DNA from: Solirubrobacteraceae bacterium
Lineage (GTDB): Bacteria > Actinomycetota > Thermoleophilia > Solirubrobacterales > Solirubrobacteraceae
NCBI GenBank assembly: GCA_025451035.1
Contig: JANWLE010000076.1
Coordinates: 35,415-99,414 of the forward strand
Length of the DNA: 64,000 nt
Reading direction: 5' to 3'
Shown here: piece by piece, positions 17,308 through 26,358 of the stretch
How positions within the stretch are numbered: the stretch's first letter is position 1
Layout: every line of letters starts with the position of its first letter
The notes under the pieces: generated by a model
Databases searched by the model: none
What the model was told of the DNA's origin: nothing
The model's input: the letters and a program-made list of their open reading frames with translations, nothing else
Program-made: the position numbers and the translations under genes

Positions 17308-18081
17308 GTGAGAGTTCTCGCCCTGCACCCCGACGTGATCCTGCTCTCGAGCAACATCTGGCAGACCAATTGCGTGGTCATCCGCGGCGGGGATGAGTGC
17401 TTCGTCGTGGACTCGCCGGTCTTGCCGGACGAGCTCGAGGCGCTGCCGTCGTTGCTCGAGCAGTCGGGTTTCTCGCTCAGCGGCCTGCTCGCCACCCACG
17501 CCGACTGGGATCACCTGCTGGGACGCCTGGCCTTCCCCGGCGCGGCGCTCGGCTGCGCCGAGACGACCGCCGCGCGTTTGCGCGCCGAGCCCGGGCAGGC
17601 GCAGCGCGAGTTGCGCGCCTTCGACGAGGCCCATTACATCAAGCGAGCGCGCCCATTGACGCTCGGCTCAGTGCAGGCGCTGCCGGTCCCCGGGCAGTGC
17701 GAGATAGGGCCCCACGAGGTGGGCCTGCTCGCCGCCGAAGGCCACACCGCCGACGGTATGGCGATCCACGTGCCGTGGGCGCAGATACTCATCTGCGGGG
17801 ACTATCTGTCCGAGGTCGAGATCCCGGTGTTGGGCGAGGGCGGCTCGCCGGAGGCCTACGCCGCCACCTTGGAGCGCCTGCGCCCGCTGGTGGCGCAGGC
17901 GCAGTTCGTCGTGTCCGGTCACGGGCCGGTGCTCGGCTCAGAGCAGGCGCTGTCGGTGCTGGATGAGGATCTAGCCTATTTGGAAGCGCTGAGCGCGCTT
18001 GGCGCGAGCGCGGAGTTGCCTGATGGGCGCCGCAGCAAGGCTCAGCGAACGATTCACGCCGAGAACCTCGCTCGCATTTAG
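17308..18081 (+). CDS. Metallo-beta-lactamase-fold hydrolase
   Basis: 257 residues, GTG start. The metal motif is THADWDHLLG (HxDxDH, where standard members have HxHxDH), followed by AAEGHTADGMAIH, ICGDYLSEVEIP with the bridging Asp, and VVSGHGPVLG with the last His. The first His of the canonical motif is at THAD, with Asp in place of the second His, an unusual metal-site variant. Function is open: thioesterase or glyoxalase-II-like. It follows the HAD gene by 21 nt and may share its transcript. Confidence 0.83.
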   Translation: MRVLALHPDVILLSSNIWQTNCVVIRGGDECFVVDSPVLPDELEALPSLLEQSGFSLSGLLATHADWDHLLGRLAFPGAALGCAETTAARLRAEPGQAQRELRAFDEAHYIKRARPLTLGSVQALPVPGQCEIGPHEVGLLAAEGHTADGMAIHVPWAQILICGDYLSEVEIPVLGEGGSPEAYAATLERLRPLVAQAQFVVSGHGPVLGSEQALSVLDEDLAYLEALSALGASAELPDGRRSKAQRTIHAENLARI

Positions 18082-18243
18082 GTGTGTTGCCTCAGAGATC
18101 AAGCAGGAATCGCAACACGCGCTCGATCTGGTAGGTGATCTCGTCCTCTACGGCTCCAAGTCGTCTGATCAGGCGCTGCACAACAGCGCCTCGGGATTAT
18201 CTTGGCCGGAGCTGCGCCGGACTGCTCGCGCGCGCGAGCGTGA
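18082..18243. terminator. Convergent intergenic region with several perfect inverted repeats
   Basis: The spacer separates the converging MBL and thioesterase genes. GTGTTGC (18084-18090) pairs with GCAACAC (18112-18118); GGCGCTG (18172-18178) and CAGCGCC (18184-18190) form a tight stem with loop CACAA; a 16-nt palindrome of GCTCGCGC and its complement lies at 18224-18239. Position and structure suit bidirectional transcription ending, but there is no clear T-run. No gene is seen. Confidence 0.45.
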
Positions 18244-18708
18244 CTAGCCGTCGTTGCGGCGCACGTACCAGTTCACCGTCATCTCGGCGGCGACGTTCCC
18301 CTCGGCGTCGGTCATCTCCACCTCGATCGGGAAGCGGACGCGGCCCTCGTCGTTCAGCTTGACCTTCAGCGCCTCGGCGTCCTCGCCGAAGCGGGCGGTG
18401 GCGGCGATCTCGCCCTTGGCGAGCTTCTTGTAGGCGATCTGCGCAGACTCCGCAAGCGGGGTGATCTCGCCCATGACGTCCAGGAATGCCCCCACGAACG
18501 CCGCCCCCGAGGCGGCCTCCCCCGCGGAGAACAGGCCGCCCGCGTGCTGGGAGCCGACGTGGTTGAACAGCTTCTCGTCGTCAGGGAGGCGCACCGTGCC
18601 GCTGTCGGGCGCCACCGAAGTCGTCTCCAGGCCCAGATGCACGTTGAATGGGATTGCCTGGCTGAGGCCGGCGGCCACGGCGTCGTAGTCGACACTCGAC
18701 ATGCTCAT
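18244..18708 (-). CDS. Hotdog-fold thioesterase (PaaI/DUF4442-like)
   Basis: 154 residues. GLSQAIPFNVHLGLE leads into NHVGSQHAGGLFSAGEAASGAAF, which has the Asn/His-Gly-Gly pattern and long helix of hotdog acyl-CoA thioesterases; beta strands follow to the C-terminus. The start ATG overlaps the stop of the biotin carboxylase gene by 4 nt (ATGA), so it is translationally coupled to it. A role in trimming or protecting the acyl-CoA pool of the carboxylase is an inference from that coupling. Confidence 0.8.
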   Translation of the reverse strand: MSMSSVDYDAVAAGLSQAIPFNVHLGLETTSVAPDSGTVRLPDDEKLFNHVGSQHAGGLFSAGEAASGAAFVGAFLDVMGEITPLAESAQIAYKKLAKGEIAATARFGEDAEALKVKLNDEGRVRFPIEVEMTDAEGNVAAEMTVNWYVRRNDG

Positions 18709-20501
18709 TCCTCGGCGCTCTTGATGGTGGCGATCGGCGCGCCGGCGGCGATCGGCGATCCCTCGGAGATCGGTAGCGCCGTGATCACCCCCGCCTTGTG
18801 TGCGGTGATCTCGTTCTCCATCTTCATGGCCTCGATGATGCACAGCAGCTGACCCTCGCTGACGGCGTCGCCCTCTTTGACCAAGACCTTCCACATGTTG
18901 CCCTGCAGCGGCGACTCCAGCGTGTCGGGGCCGCCACCGGCCGCGGACTTGCGCTCCGAGCGCTTGGCGCGCGGCGCGGCAGCTGAGCCGTTCATCGCCG
19001 CGCCTTGAGCGGAGGATGCGAACGCGGCGGTGGGCGGGCCGATCACCCTGACGTCAAAGCGCTTACCGGAGACCTCCACGGTGTATGTCTGCTCGACCTT
19101 CTCGTCCTCGCCCTGCTCGCTCGCCTTGGGTGGGGTCTCGAAGGCGAGCGTCTTCAGCCACGCCTTGTCCTCGAGCAGACCCCGGCAGGTCTCGCCTTTG
19201 GCCCACTGCTCCGTGGAGAGCAGCGCCTTGTGGAACGGGATCAGTGTCTTCAGGCCCTCGATCTCGTATTCGTCGAGCGCCCTCAGCATGCGCTTGGTTG
19301 CCTGCGCTCGGTCCGCGTCCCACACGATCAGCTTCGCGACCATCGGGTCGTACATCGGCGATACTTCGCCGCCCTCACCCACGCCGGAGTCGACCCTCAC
19401 GCCGGGGCCTTTGGGCTCGGAGTAGGCGCCGATCTTGCCCGGGGCAGGCGCGAAATTCTTGGAGGCGTCCTCGGCGTTGATGCGGCACTCGATCGCGTGG
19501 CCGCGCAAATGGATGTCCTGTTGGCGGTGGGAGAGCGGCTCGCCGGCGGCCGCGCGGATTCCCTCCTTGACGATGTCCACGCCGGTCGTCATCTCGGTCA
19601 CGCAGTGCTCGACCTGCACGCGCGTGTTCATCTCCAGGAAGAAGTACTCGCCGTCCTGCAACAGGCCCTCGATCGTGCCGGCGCCGACATAGCCGACGGC
19701 ACGCGCCGCCTCCACGCCGATCTCGCCGATGCGCGCACGCATCGCCTCGTCGACGATCCACTCGGGCGCCGGGGACTCCTCGATCACCTTCTGGTGGCGG
19801 CGTTGGATCGAGCAGTCGCGCTCGCCGAGATGGATCACGTTGCCGTGGCGGTCAGCGAGAACCTGCACCTCGACGTGACGGGGGTCAGGCAGGTAGCGCT
19901 CCAGGTAGACGGTCGGGTCCGAGAAGAACTTTTCGCCCTCGCGGCTGGCGCCCTCGAACGCGCCCTCGAGGTCCGCCTCGGCCAGGGCGACCCTGAAGCC
20001 CTTGCCTCCGCCGCCACCGGCGGCCTTGACGGCAACCGGGAAGCCGATCTCGCCCTTGGCGATCTTCAACGCGTCCTTGACGGTCTTCACCGGCTCGGTC
20101 GTGCCCGGCACGATCGGAACGCCGGCGGCCTGCATCAGCTCCCGCGCCTTGGTCTTCGAGCCCATCGCCTCGATCGCGCTCGGCGGTGGCCCGATGAAGA
20201 CCAGCCCCGAGTCCTCGCACGCCTGCGCGAATGGGGCGTTCTCAGCCAGGAAGCCGTAGCCAGGATGGATCGCCTCCGCGCCCGAGCGCTTGGCCGCGTC
20301 GATGATCTTCTCGACGTTCAGGTAGTTCTCCGCGGCGGGGCCGTCGCCGAGGTTGTAGGCCTCTTCGGCGCGCCCTGCGTGCAGCGCGTCACGGTCCTGC
20401 TCGGAGTACACCGCGACAGAGGCGATGCCCATCTCCTCAAGCGCCCGGAAGATGCGTACGGCGATCTCGCCGCGGTTGGCTACAAGGACCTTCTTGAACA
20501 T
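18705..20501 (-). CDS. Acyl-CoA carboxylase alpha subunit (biotin carboxylase + BCCP)
   Basis: 598 residues. The N-terminal biotin carboxylase has VANRGEIAVRI at the start, ATP-grasp Gly-rich AAGGGGGKGFRVA, HPGYGFLAEN, EMNTRVQVEH and the ATP/bicarbonate residues expected of AccC. A linker with Ala/Lys-rich sequence precedes the C-terminal biotinyl domain with EAMKMENE, whose Lys is biotinylated. Such alpha subunits join a separate carboxyltransferase; the likely partners (beta and epsilon) lie at 28.4-30.2 kb, not in this operon. Acetyl- versus propionyl-CoA specificity is set by the beta subunit. Confidence 0.93.
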   Translation of the reverse strand: MFKKVLVANRGEIAVRIFRALEEMGIASVAVYSEQDRDALHAGRAEEAYNLGDGPAAENYLNVEKIIDAAKRSGAEAIHPGYGFLAENAPFAQACEDSGLVFIGPPPSAIEAMGSKTKARELMQAAGVPIVPGTTEPVKTVKDALKIAKGEIGFPVAVKAAGGGGGKGFRVALAEADLEGAFEGASREGEKFFSDPTVYLERYLPDPRHVEVQVLADRHGNVIHLGERDCSIQRRHQKVIEESPAPEWIVDEAMRARIGEIGVEAARAVGYVGAGTIEGLLQDGEYFFLEMNTRVQVEHCVTEMTTGVDIVKEGIRAAAGEPLSHRQQDIHLRGHAIECRINAEDASKNFAPAPGKIGAYSEPKGPGVRVDSGVGEGGEVSPMYDPMVAKLIVWDADRAQATKRMLRALDEYEIEGLKTLIPFHKALLSTEQWAKGETCRGLLEDKAWLKTLAFETPPKASEQGEDEKVEQTYTVEVSGKRFDVRVIGPPTAAFASSAQGAAMNGSAAAPRAKRSERKSAAGGGPDTLESPLQGNMWKVLVKEGDAVSEGQLLCIIEAMKMENEITAHKAGVITALPISEGSPIAAGAPIATIKSAEE

Positions 20502-20618
20502 GGGCAGGGAACCTTAGTCAATGGCGTCGCCGATGGTCTCGCTGGCCGACGAGCGGGGTGGGCAAGCCGATTCGCGGCCAAGCCCGGGCGCGCCGGCCGC
20601 CGGCGCGACGCCCGAGCC

Positions 20619-21167
20619 CTACACGTCACGGTGGGCGGAATGCGTGCCGGGCGCCAGTCCGAGCTGTGCGCCTACGCGCTGAAGCGCGTCGAGCAGGCGC
20701 ACCCGCTCGGATTCCTCGAGCTGCGCGCACAGATGATTCTCCAGCTGGCTGGCGAGCCTGAACGCGGCGGCCAGCAGCTCACGGCCCTGCTCTGTCAAAT
20801 AGAGCGCGCGGGCGCGGCGGTCGGCGGGGTTTGCTCGCCGCTCGATCAGGCCGCGCTGCTCCAGTGCGTCGAGGAGGGCGACCATTCGGCTGGCGGGGAT
20901 CTGCAGGCGCTCGCCGATAGCCTGCTGGGAGGCGCCCTCGGCTGGCGCGATCGCGCGCAGCAGGGCGAAGTCGCGTGGCTCTAGGCACAGCGGTGCGAGC
21001 GTGGCATGAAACTCGCGGGCGACGGCGTGACCAAGGCTCGACAGCACGAAGCCGACCGACTGACTGGGGGAGCTCACAGCGGCGGACGCGGCCGGCGAGA
21101 CGACCGATGAGTTAACCGGCGCGGCATCGTCTACACCGGCGAGAGAGGCCGTGGGTGCGTTCTTCAT
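20619..21167 (-). CDS. MarR-family transcriptional regulator
   Basis: 182 residues. After a ~35-residue Ala/Ser-rich N-terminus comes the MarR core: helix VGFVLSSLGHAVAREF, winged helix with ASQQAIGERLQIPASRMVALLDALEQRGLI, then the wing RRANPADRRARALYLTEQG, and a C-terminal dimerisation helix. ATG 21167 is chosen within a frame open to 21374, because homology begins there and the longer form would run into the divergent gene. It probably represses the adjacent MMPL exporter; an 8-bp inverted repeat lies between them. Confidence 0.87.
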   Translation of the reverse strand: MKNAPTASLAGVDDAAPVNSSVVSPAASAAVSSPSQSVGFVLSSLGHAVAREFHATLAPLCLEPRDFALLRAIAPAEGASQQAIGERLQIPASRMVALLDALEQRGLIERRANPADRRARALYLTEQGRELLAAAFRLASQLENHLCAQLEESERVRLLDALQRVGAQLGLAPGTHSAHRDV

Positions 21168-21281
21168 CTGCAAAATAACTATACCGCCATAAATGATTCG
21201 TGATATAAACCATTCAGTTTTGGAATCATTGCTCGCTGTTGGGGCCGCCTGACCACGAGCAAGGACCCCAAGGAGGCTCCG
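21168..21281. promoter_or_regulatory. Divergent marR-MMPL control region with candidate operator
   Basis: A strikingly A/T-rich spacer in high-G+C surroundings. Perfect inverted repeat AATGATTC (21192-21199) / GAATCATT (21223-21230), arms about three helical turns apart, lies between the MarR start and the transporter start. TATAGT (minus strand) lies 10 nt upstream of the marR ATG, and AAGGAGG precedes the MMPL ATG. The repeat is a candidate MarR operator; no footprint evidence. Confidence 0.5.
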
Positions 21282-23462
21282 ATGTCCGCAAGCCACAGCC
21301 AATCGACGCCCAACCGGCTCGCGCCGATAGCCACCGGGACGATCTCGCGCCTGGCGCGCTGGGTGCTCGCCCACCGACGAATCGTGATCGCTATCTGGGT
21401 CCTCGTCTTCGTCGTCGGCGGCATGGGCGCCGGCAGCGTTTCAAAACGGCTCTCGTTCAATTTCGCGCTGCCCGGACAGCCAGGCTACGAGACGGCCAAG
21501 CAGATCTCTCACACCTACGGCAACGGCGGCGAAAGCCCATCATCAGTGGTGGTCGTGACGGCTCCGGCTGGTCGCACCATCGCCGCGGAGCGGACGCAAA
21601 TCGCCGCCGCGTTCACACGCGCGCGCGTCAGCGTGCCACGCGTGCGCATCGTCGACTACGGCGCGACCGGCGACCAGCGCTTCCTCACGCGCGACGGGCG
21701 CTCGACGTACGCGATCGTGTTCACGCCGGTGGAGAAGACGTTCGGCGCGCCGAAGGTCCCGCAGCGGGTCACGCGCGCCGTCGCCTCGGCATTGCCCGGC
21801 TTGCAGGTGCAGCTCACCGGTCTCGCTCAGCTCGCCAATAGCGGCTCCGAAAAAGGACCCGGCGTGTTCGTGGAGACGCTGATCGGCGGCGCCGGCGCGC
21901 TGGTCGTCCTGGCGTTCGTGTTCGCCTCGCTACTGGCGCTCGTGCCGCTCCTGATCGCGGCGGTGTCGATCCTGACGACGCTGCTTCTCGTGCTGGCGCT
22001 GACGTATGTCGTCGAAGTTTCCTTCGTCGTGCAATTCCTCGTCTCGCTCGTGGGCCTCGGCGTGGCGATCGACTACTCGCTGCTGATCGTCACCCGTTGG
22101 CGCGAGGAGCGCGACCACGGTCGCGAGAACAGCGAGGCGGTGGTGGCGGCGATGGCGACCGCCGGGCGCGCCGTGCTGCTGTCGGGGCTGACTGTGGCGA
22201 TCGGGCTATTGGCTCTGGTTGTACTGCCGGTGCCGGGGCTGCGCAGCGTCGGCTATGGCGGCATGCTGATCCCCGTCATCTCCACCGCGGTGGCGCTGAC
22301 GCTGTTGCCGGCGATGCTGGGCGGCATCGGCCCGCGAGTGGACTGGCCAAAGCTGCGCCACGAGGCCCAGGCCAGCCGCGGTTGGACCGCCTGGACGCGG
22401 GCGATCGTACGCCGTCGCGGCGTGGCGGCCGGGGTCGCGGTGGTGGCGCTGGCGCTACTGATCGTGCCGCTGTTCAGCCTCACGACGGGGCAGACGAGCG
22501 CGAGCGCTCTGGCTAAGAACGGGACCGCGCGCGAAGCGTACGACCGGTTGCTCGCCGGCGGCGTGTCAAGCGGTGTGCTGACGCCGATGGAAGTGCTCGC
22601 CCACTCAGACGAAGTGCAAGTGGTGCGCGAACGCTTGGCCGCGGTCCCAGGGGTCATCGACGTCGCCGCCTCGCGCGCTGGCGACTCAATCCGCGACGGC
22701 ACGACCGTGCTGCTCGCGATCCCGGCCGTCCAGACCGACAACTCGACCACGCTTGCGCCGGTGCGTGCCGCACGCGGCGCCCTCAAGGGCGAGCCGGGCG
22801 CGATCGGGGTGGCCGGCGAGGGCGCCATCGAGCTCGACTATCAGCACGCGGTGTTCGGAAACTTTCCGCTGATGTTCGCGATCGTCGCGCTGCTCACGAT
22901 TGCGCTGCTCACGCGCGCCTTCCGTTCGCTAGTGCTGGCGGTCAAGGCGGTGCTGCTGAACCTGATCTCGATGGGCGCGGCCTTCGGCCTGATGACGTGG
23001 TTCTGGCAGGAAGGGCACGGCTCGAACGCCGTGTTCGGCATCCCGGCGACGGGGGCGATCGCTTTCTGGATCCCGCTGATGGTGTTCGCGTTCCTGTTCG
23101 GCCTGTCCATGGACTACGAGGTCTTCATCCTCGCCCGCGTGCGCGAGGAGTACGACCGCACCGCCAGCACCGACGGCGCCGTGGTCGAGGGGCTCGGCCG
23201 TACAGGCCGGCTGGTCACGAGCGCCGCGCTGATCCTGTTCCTGGCGTTCGCCTCGCTGGCCTCCGCGCCGAGCACCGAAATCAAGGTTCTGGCCACCGGG
23301 CTCGGCTTCGGCATCCTGCTCGACGCAACCATAATCCGCGCGCTGCTGCTGCCGGCGCTCGTGTCGTTGCTGGGCAGCTGGAACTGGTGGCTGCCGCGGC
23401 CGGTGGCGCGGGCGCTGCGTATCCCGCATGTGCCGCGGACAGTGGCGGAGGGGGCGCAGTAG
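21282..23462 (+). CDS. MMPL/RND-family membrane transporter
   Basis: 726 residues with two repeats, each one membrane helix, a large extracytoplasmic loop, then five helices: helix 1 at about 25-48 and its loop (~50-190), and the second half from ~360 on. The MMPL signature appears as VGLGVAIDYSLLIVTRWREER in the first half and FLFGLSMDYEVFILARVREEY in the second; the Asp/Tyr residues form the proton relay. Likely exports a lipid or hydrophobic compound. Good ribosome site AAGGAGG upstream. Divergent from the MarR regulator; the 3' end is 4 nt from the cysN stop. Confidence 0.92.
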   Translation: MSASHSQSTPNRLAPIATGTISRLARWVLAHRRIVIAIWVLVFVVGGMGAGSVSKRLSFNFALPGQPGYETAKQISHTYGNGGESPSSVVVVTAPAGRTIAAERTQIAAAFTRARVSVPRVRIVDYGATGDQRFLTRDGRSTYAIVFTPVEKTFGAPKVPQRVTRAVASALPGLQVQLTGLAQLANSGSEKGPGVFVETLIGGAGALVVLAFVFASLLALVPLLIAAVSILTTLLLVLALTYVVEVSFVVQFLVSLVGLGVAIDYSLLIVTRWREERDHGRENSEAVVAAMATAGRAVLLSGLTVAIGLLALVVLPVPGLRSVGYGGMLIPVISTAVALTLLPAMLGGIGPRVDWPKLRHEAQASRGWTAWTRAIVRRRGVAAGVAVVALALLIVPLFSLTTGQTSASALAKNGTAREAYDRLLAGGVSSGVLTPMEVLAHSDEVQVVRERLAAVPGVIDVAASRAGDSIRDGTTVLLAIPAVQTDNSTTLAPVRAARGALKGEPGAIGVAGEGAIELDYQHAVFGNFPLMFAIVALLTIALLTRAFRSLVLAVKAVLLNLISMGAAFGLMTWFWQEGHGSNAVFGIPATGAIAFWIPLMVFAFLFGLSMDYEVFILARVREEYDRTASTDGAVVEGLGRTGRLVTSAALILFLAFASLASAPSTEIKVLATGLGFGILLDATIIRALLLPALVSLLGSWNWWLPRPVARALRIPHVPRTVAEGAQ

Positions 23463-23466
23463 TCGG

Positions 23467-24726
23467 CTAGACCGCGATAAGTCCGGCGCCGACCGTGCTG
23501 TTGGTCGCTTCGTCGATCAGGATGAAGCTGCCCGTACGGCGGTTGCGGCGGTAAGGGTCGATGCTCAGTGGCGTGTTCGTGCGCAGGCGCACTCGTCCGA
23601 TGTCGTTGAGCTCCAGCTCTCCCTGCGCGCTCGAGCGCTCGAGCGTGTGCACGTCGATCTTGTCGCTGATCTTGTCGATGACCGTACTGGCGGTGCGGGT
23701 GGTGTGCTTCAACGCATAGCGACCACCCGCTTTCAGCGGCTGGTCGGCGAGCCAGCAGATGTCCGCGTAGAACTCGCGCGCCACGGTCGGTGTCGCGTCT
23801 GGGCGGCAGATCATCTCTCCCCGCGAGACGTCCAGGTCGTCCTCCAGGCGCAGCGTCAGCGACATCGGCGCGAGCGCCTCGTCGAATTCGCCGTCGTAGG
23901 TGTCGATAGCCGCGATGCGCGTCTGCTGTCCGCCGGGCAGCACCACTATTTCTTCGCCGACGCGCAGCGCTCCGCTCGCCAGCTGGCCGGCGTAGCCGCG
24001 GTAGTCACTCCCGCTCGCGCTGGCGGGGCGGATCACCCACTGCACGGGGAAGCGGGCCGGGGTGTCATACGGGTGGTCGTAGGCGACCTCGACCCCCTCC
24101 AGCAGCTCGAGCAGCATCGGTCCCTCATACCAGTCCATCCGCTCGCTGCGCTCAACGACGTTGTCGCCCTGCAGTGCGGAGATCGGGAGGTAGTTGACGC
24201 TCGCGACGGGGTTCAGCTTCTCGACGAAGCCGTCGAATTCCGCGACCAGCTCCTCGAAACGCTCGCGCGAGTAGTCCACTAGGTCCATCTTGTTGATCGC
24301 CAGCACCAGGTGGGGTATGCCCAGCAGCGCGCTGATGAAGGCGTGGCGCTTTGATTGCTCGAGCACGCCCTTGCGGGCGTCCAGCAGGATCACGCTCAAA
24401 TCGGCGGTCGAGGCGCCGGTGACCATGTTGCGTGTGTACTGCTGGTGGCCGGGACAGTCGGCGATGATGAAGCGCCGCTTGGGGGTAGCGAAATAACGGT
24501 AGGCCACGTCGATCGTGATGCCCTGCTCGCGCTCGGCGCGCAGGCCGTCGGTCAAGAGCGCAAGGTCGAGCACTCCTTCGCCGCCACGTCGCCTGGACGC
24601 CTCGGCGACGTGGTCGAGCTGGTCCTGGAAGACCTGCTTGGTGTCGTAGAGCAGCCTGCCGATCAGCGTGCTCTTGCCGTCGTCGACCGAGCCGGCGGTC
24701 GTGAGGCGCAGAAGGTCCAGTGGCAT
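23467..24726 (-). CDS. cysN: Sulfate adenylyltransferase subunit 1 (GTPase)
   Basis: EF-Tu-like GTPase that drives APS formation by CysD. 419 residues with the G1 motif GSVDDGKSTLIGRLL (near residue 11), G3 DCPGHQQYT, G4 NKMD, then beta-barrel domains 2 and 3. No C-terminal APS kinase (CysC) fusion. Start shares a base with the cysD stop (TGATG). Last gene of the sulfite reductase-cysH-cysD-cysN operon. Confidence 0.95.
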   Translation of the reverse strand: MPLDLLRLTTAGSVDDGKSTLIGRLLYDTKQVFQDQLDHVAEASRRRGGEGVLDLALLTDGLRAEREQGITIDVAYRYFATPKRRFIIADCPGHQQYTRNMVTGASTADLSVILLDARKGVLEQSKRHAFISALLGIPHLVLAINKMDLVDYSRERFEELVAEFDGFVEKLNPVASVNYLPISALQGDNVVERSERMDWYEGPMLLELLEGVEVAYDHPYDTPARFPVQWVIRPASASGSDYRGYAGQLASGALRVGEEIVVLPGGQQTRIAAIDTYDGEFDEALAPMSLTLRLEDDLDVSRGEMICRPDATPTVAREFYADICWLADQPLKAGGRYALKHTTRTASTVIDKISDKIDVHTLERSSAQGELELNDIGRVRLRTNTPLSIDPYRRNRRTGSFILIDEATNSTVGAGLIAV

Positions 24727-25643
24727 CAGAAGTAGCCCGCCTTCTTGCGGTCCTCCATCGCGGCCTCGGAAACCCTGTCATCGGCGCGCGTCTCGCCCCG
24801 CTCGGTGATCCTCGTCGCTGCGATCTCGCTGACGACTTCCTCGAGCGTCACCGCGCCGGAGCGCACCCCACCGGTGCAGCTCATGTCGCCCACGGTCCTG
24901 TAGCGGACGGTCTCGCTGAACACGCTCTCGCCATCGATCAGCTCGGTCCCCTCACGCCAGGCGTAGAGCATGCCGTCGCGTTCGAAGACCTCGCGCTCGT
25001 GCGCGAAGTAGATCGAGGGGACCTCCAGCTGCTCTGAGTCGATGTACTCCCACACGTCCAGCTCGGTCCAGTTCGAAAGCGGGAACACCCGCACATGCTC
25101 GCCCTTGCGGACACGCCCGTTGTACAGGTTCCACAGCTCGGGCCGCTGGTTCTTTGGGTCCCACTGTCCGAAGTCATCGCGGAAGGAGAACACCCGCTCC
25201 TTGGCGCGGGCGCGCTCCTCGTCGCGTCTGGCCCCGCCGAAGGCGGCGTCGAAGGAGTGCTCGGCGATCGCGTCCAGCAGCGTCACGGTTTGCAGGCGGT
25301 TGCGCGACGCCCGCGGTCCCGTCTCCTCTACGACGCGCCCGGCGTCGATCGAGTCTTGCACAGAGGCCACGATCAGCCGCTCTTTCAGCTCGGCTACCCG
25401 CCTGTCGCGGAACTCGATCACCTCCGGGAAGTTGTGGGCGGTATCCACGTGCATCAACGGGAACGGGAAGGGAGCTGGGCGGAACGCCTTCTCGGCGAGC
25501 CGCAGCAGCACGATCGAGTCCTTGCCGCCGCTGAACAGCAGCACGGGGCGCTCCAGTTCCGCGGCGACCTCGCGCATGATGTGGATCGCCTCGGACTCGA
25601 GCGCCTGTAGGTGACTTAGCCGCGGTCGCTCCACGACACTCAT
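24726..25643 (-). CDS. cysD: Sulfate adenylyltransferase subunit 2
   Basis: Catalytic ATP sulfurylase subunit, 305 residues. PP-loop SGGKDSIVLLRLA lies near residue 37, followed by HVDTAHNFPEVIEFRD, GGARRDEE and WTELDVWEYI, all typical of CysD. ATG 25643 is selected inside a frame open to 26138, because family homology starts at MSVVERPRLSHLQALES. It lies 34 nt after the cysH stop and overlaps cysN. Confidence 0.95.
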   Translation of the reverse strand: MSVVERPRLSHLQALESEAIHIMREVAAELERPVLLFSGGKDSIVLLRLAEKAFRPAPFPFPLMHVDTAHNFPEVIEFRDRRVAELKERLIVASVQDSIDAGRVVEETGPRASRNRLQTVTLLDAIAEHSFDAAFGGARRDEERARAKERVFSFRDDFGQWDPKNQRPELWNLYNGRVRKGEHVRVFPLSNWTELDVWEYIDSEQLEVPSIYFAHEREVFERDGMLYAWREGTELIDGESVFSETVRYRTVGDMSCTGGVRSGAVTLEEVVSEIAATRITERGETRADDRVSEAAMEDRKKAGYF

Positions 25644-25677
25644 GACCGTCCCCGTGTGGGTTGGCTTAGCCTGCCCA

Positions 25678-26358
25678 TCAGTTGAGCGCCTCCACATGGA
25701 TTCCGCACTCGGTCTTCTCGCTGCCGGCCCAACGTCCTTCGCGGCCGGAGCCTGGATTGGTGCAGGTGGCGCAGCCGATTGAGGCGTAGCCCTGGTCGTG
25801 CAGCGGGTGATACGGCAACTCGCGCTCGTGGATGCGCCGCCACAGATCCTTCTCGGTCCAGTACGCCAGCGGATTGTACTTGTAGATGCCGCGCGCGCGG
25901 TCTTGTTCGACCAGCTGGGCGTCAGCGCGGGTGGCGCTCTGCTCGCGCCTGAGGCCGGTGATCCAGCCCCCGGCGTCCCGCAGCGCCTCCTCCAGCGCCG
26001 CCACCTTGGCGACCGAGCAGCAGTGCTCGGGGCCCGTCCATGGAGCCTCGGCGTTGGACGCGTCGTAGACCTCCACGCTGATCGAAAACCGCTGCTCGAA
26101 TTCGCGCCACGTTTGCATCGTCTCCTGGAACAGCACACCGGTGTCGATTGTTGCGATGCGCACGTCGGTGGCGCCGCCGCCGAGACGCAAAAGCTCGTCG
26201 ATCAGCACCGACTCCTCCTTCTGGAAGGAGCACAGCAGCACGAGCCGCTCGCCGTGACGCTCGGTGGCCTCACGCAGCGTGTGGGCGAGACTGCGCGCGG
26301 GATCGGCCGCCTCCGCCGGGGGCGAGGCGTGCTGCCCGCTTGCGCTCAGACCGCGCAC
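25678..26358 (-). CDS. cysH: Assimilatory adenylyl-sulfate (APS) reductase
   Basis: 226 residues. The N-terminal PP-loop-like CSFQKEESVLIDEL and TIDTGVLFQET precede the iron-sulfur cysteines Cys113-Cys114 (CCSVAKV) and Cys196/Cys199 (CATCTNPG), the mark of [4Fe-4S] APS reductases rather than PAPS reductases; the catalytic ECGIH Cys is at about 218. This agrees with the absence of an APS kinase in the operon. The GTG start overlaps the sulfite reductase stop by 13 nt. Confidence 0.93.
   Translation of the reverse strand: MRGLSASGQHASPPAEAADPARSLAHTLREATERHGERLVLLCSFQKEESVLIDELLRLGGGATDVRIATIDTGVLFQETMQTWREFEQRFSISVEVYDASNAEAPWTGPEHCCSVAKVAALEEALRDAGGWITGLRREQSATRADAQLVEQDRARGIYKYNPLAYWTEKDLWRRIHERELPYHPLHDQGYASIGCATCTNPGSGREGRWAGSEKTECGIHVEALN

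Noticed and set aside
19005-20984. Plus-strand open frame (659 codons) antisense to the biotin carboxylase and marR
   Set aside because: Spans two well-supported genes and shows no domain pattern.
24726-26138. Extended cysD frame (470 codons)
   Set aside because: The N-terminal extension is antisense-like and overlaps cysH; CysD homology starts at 25643.
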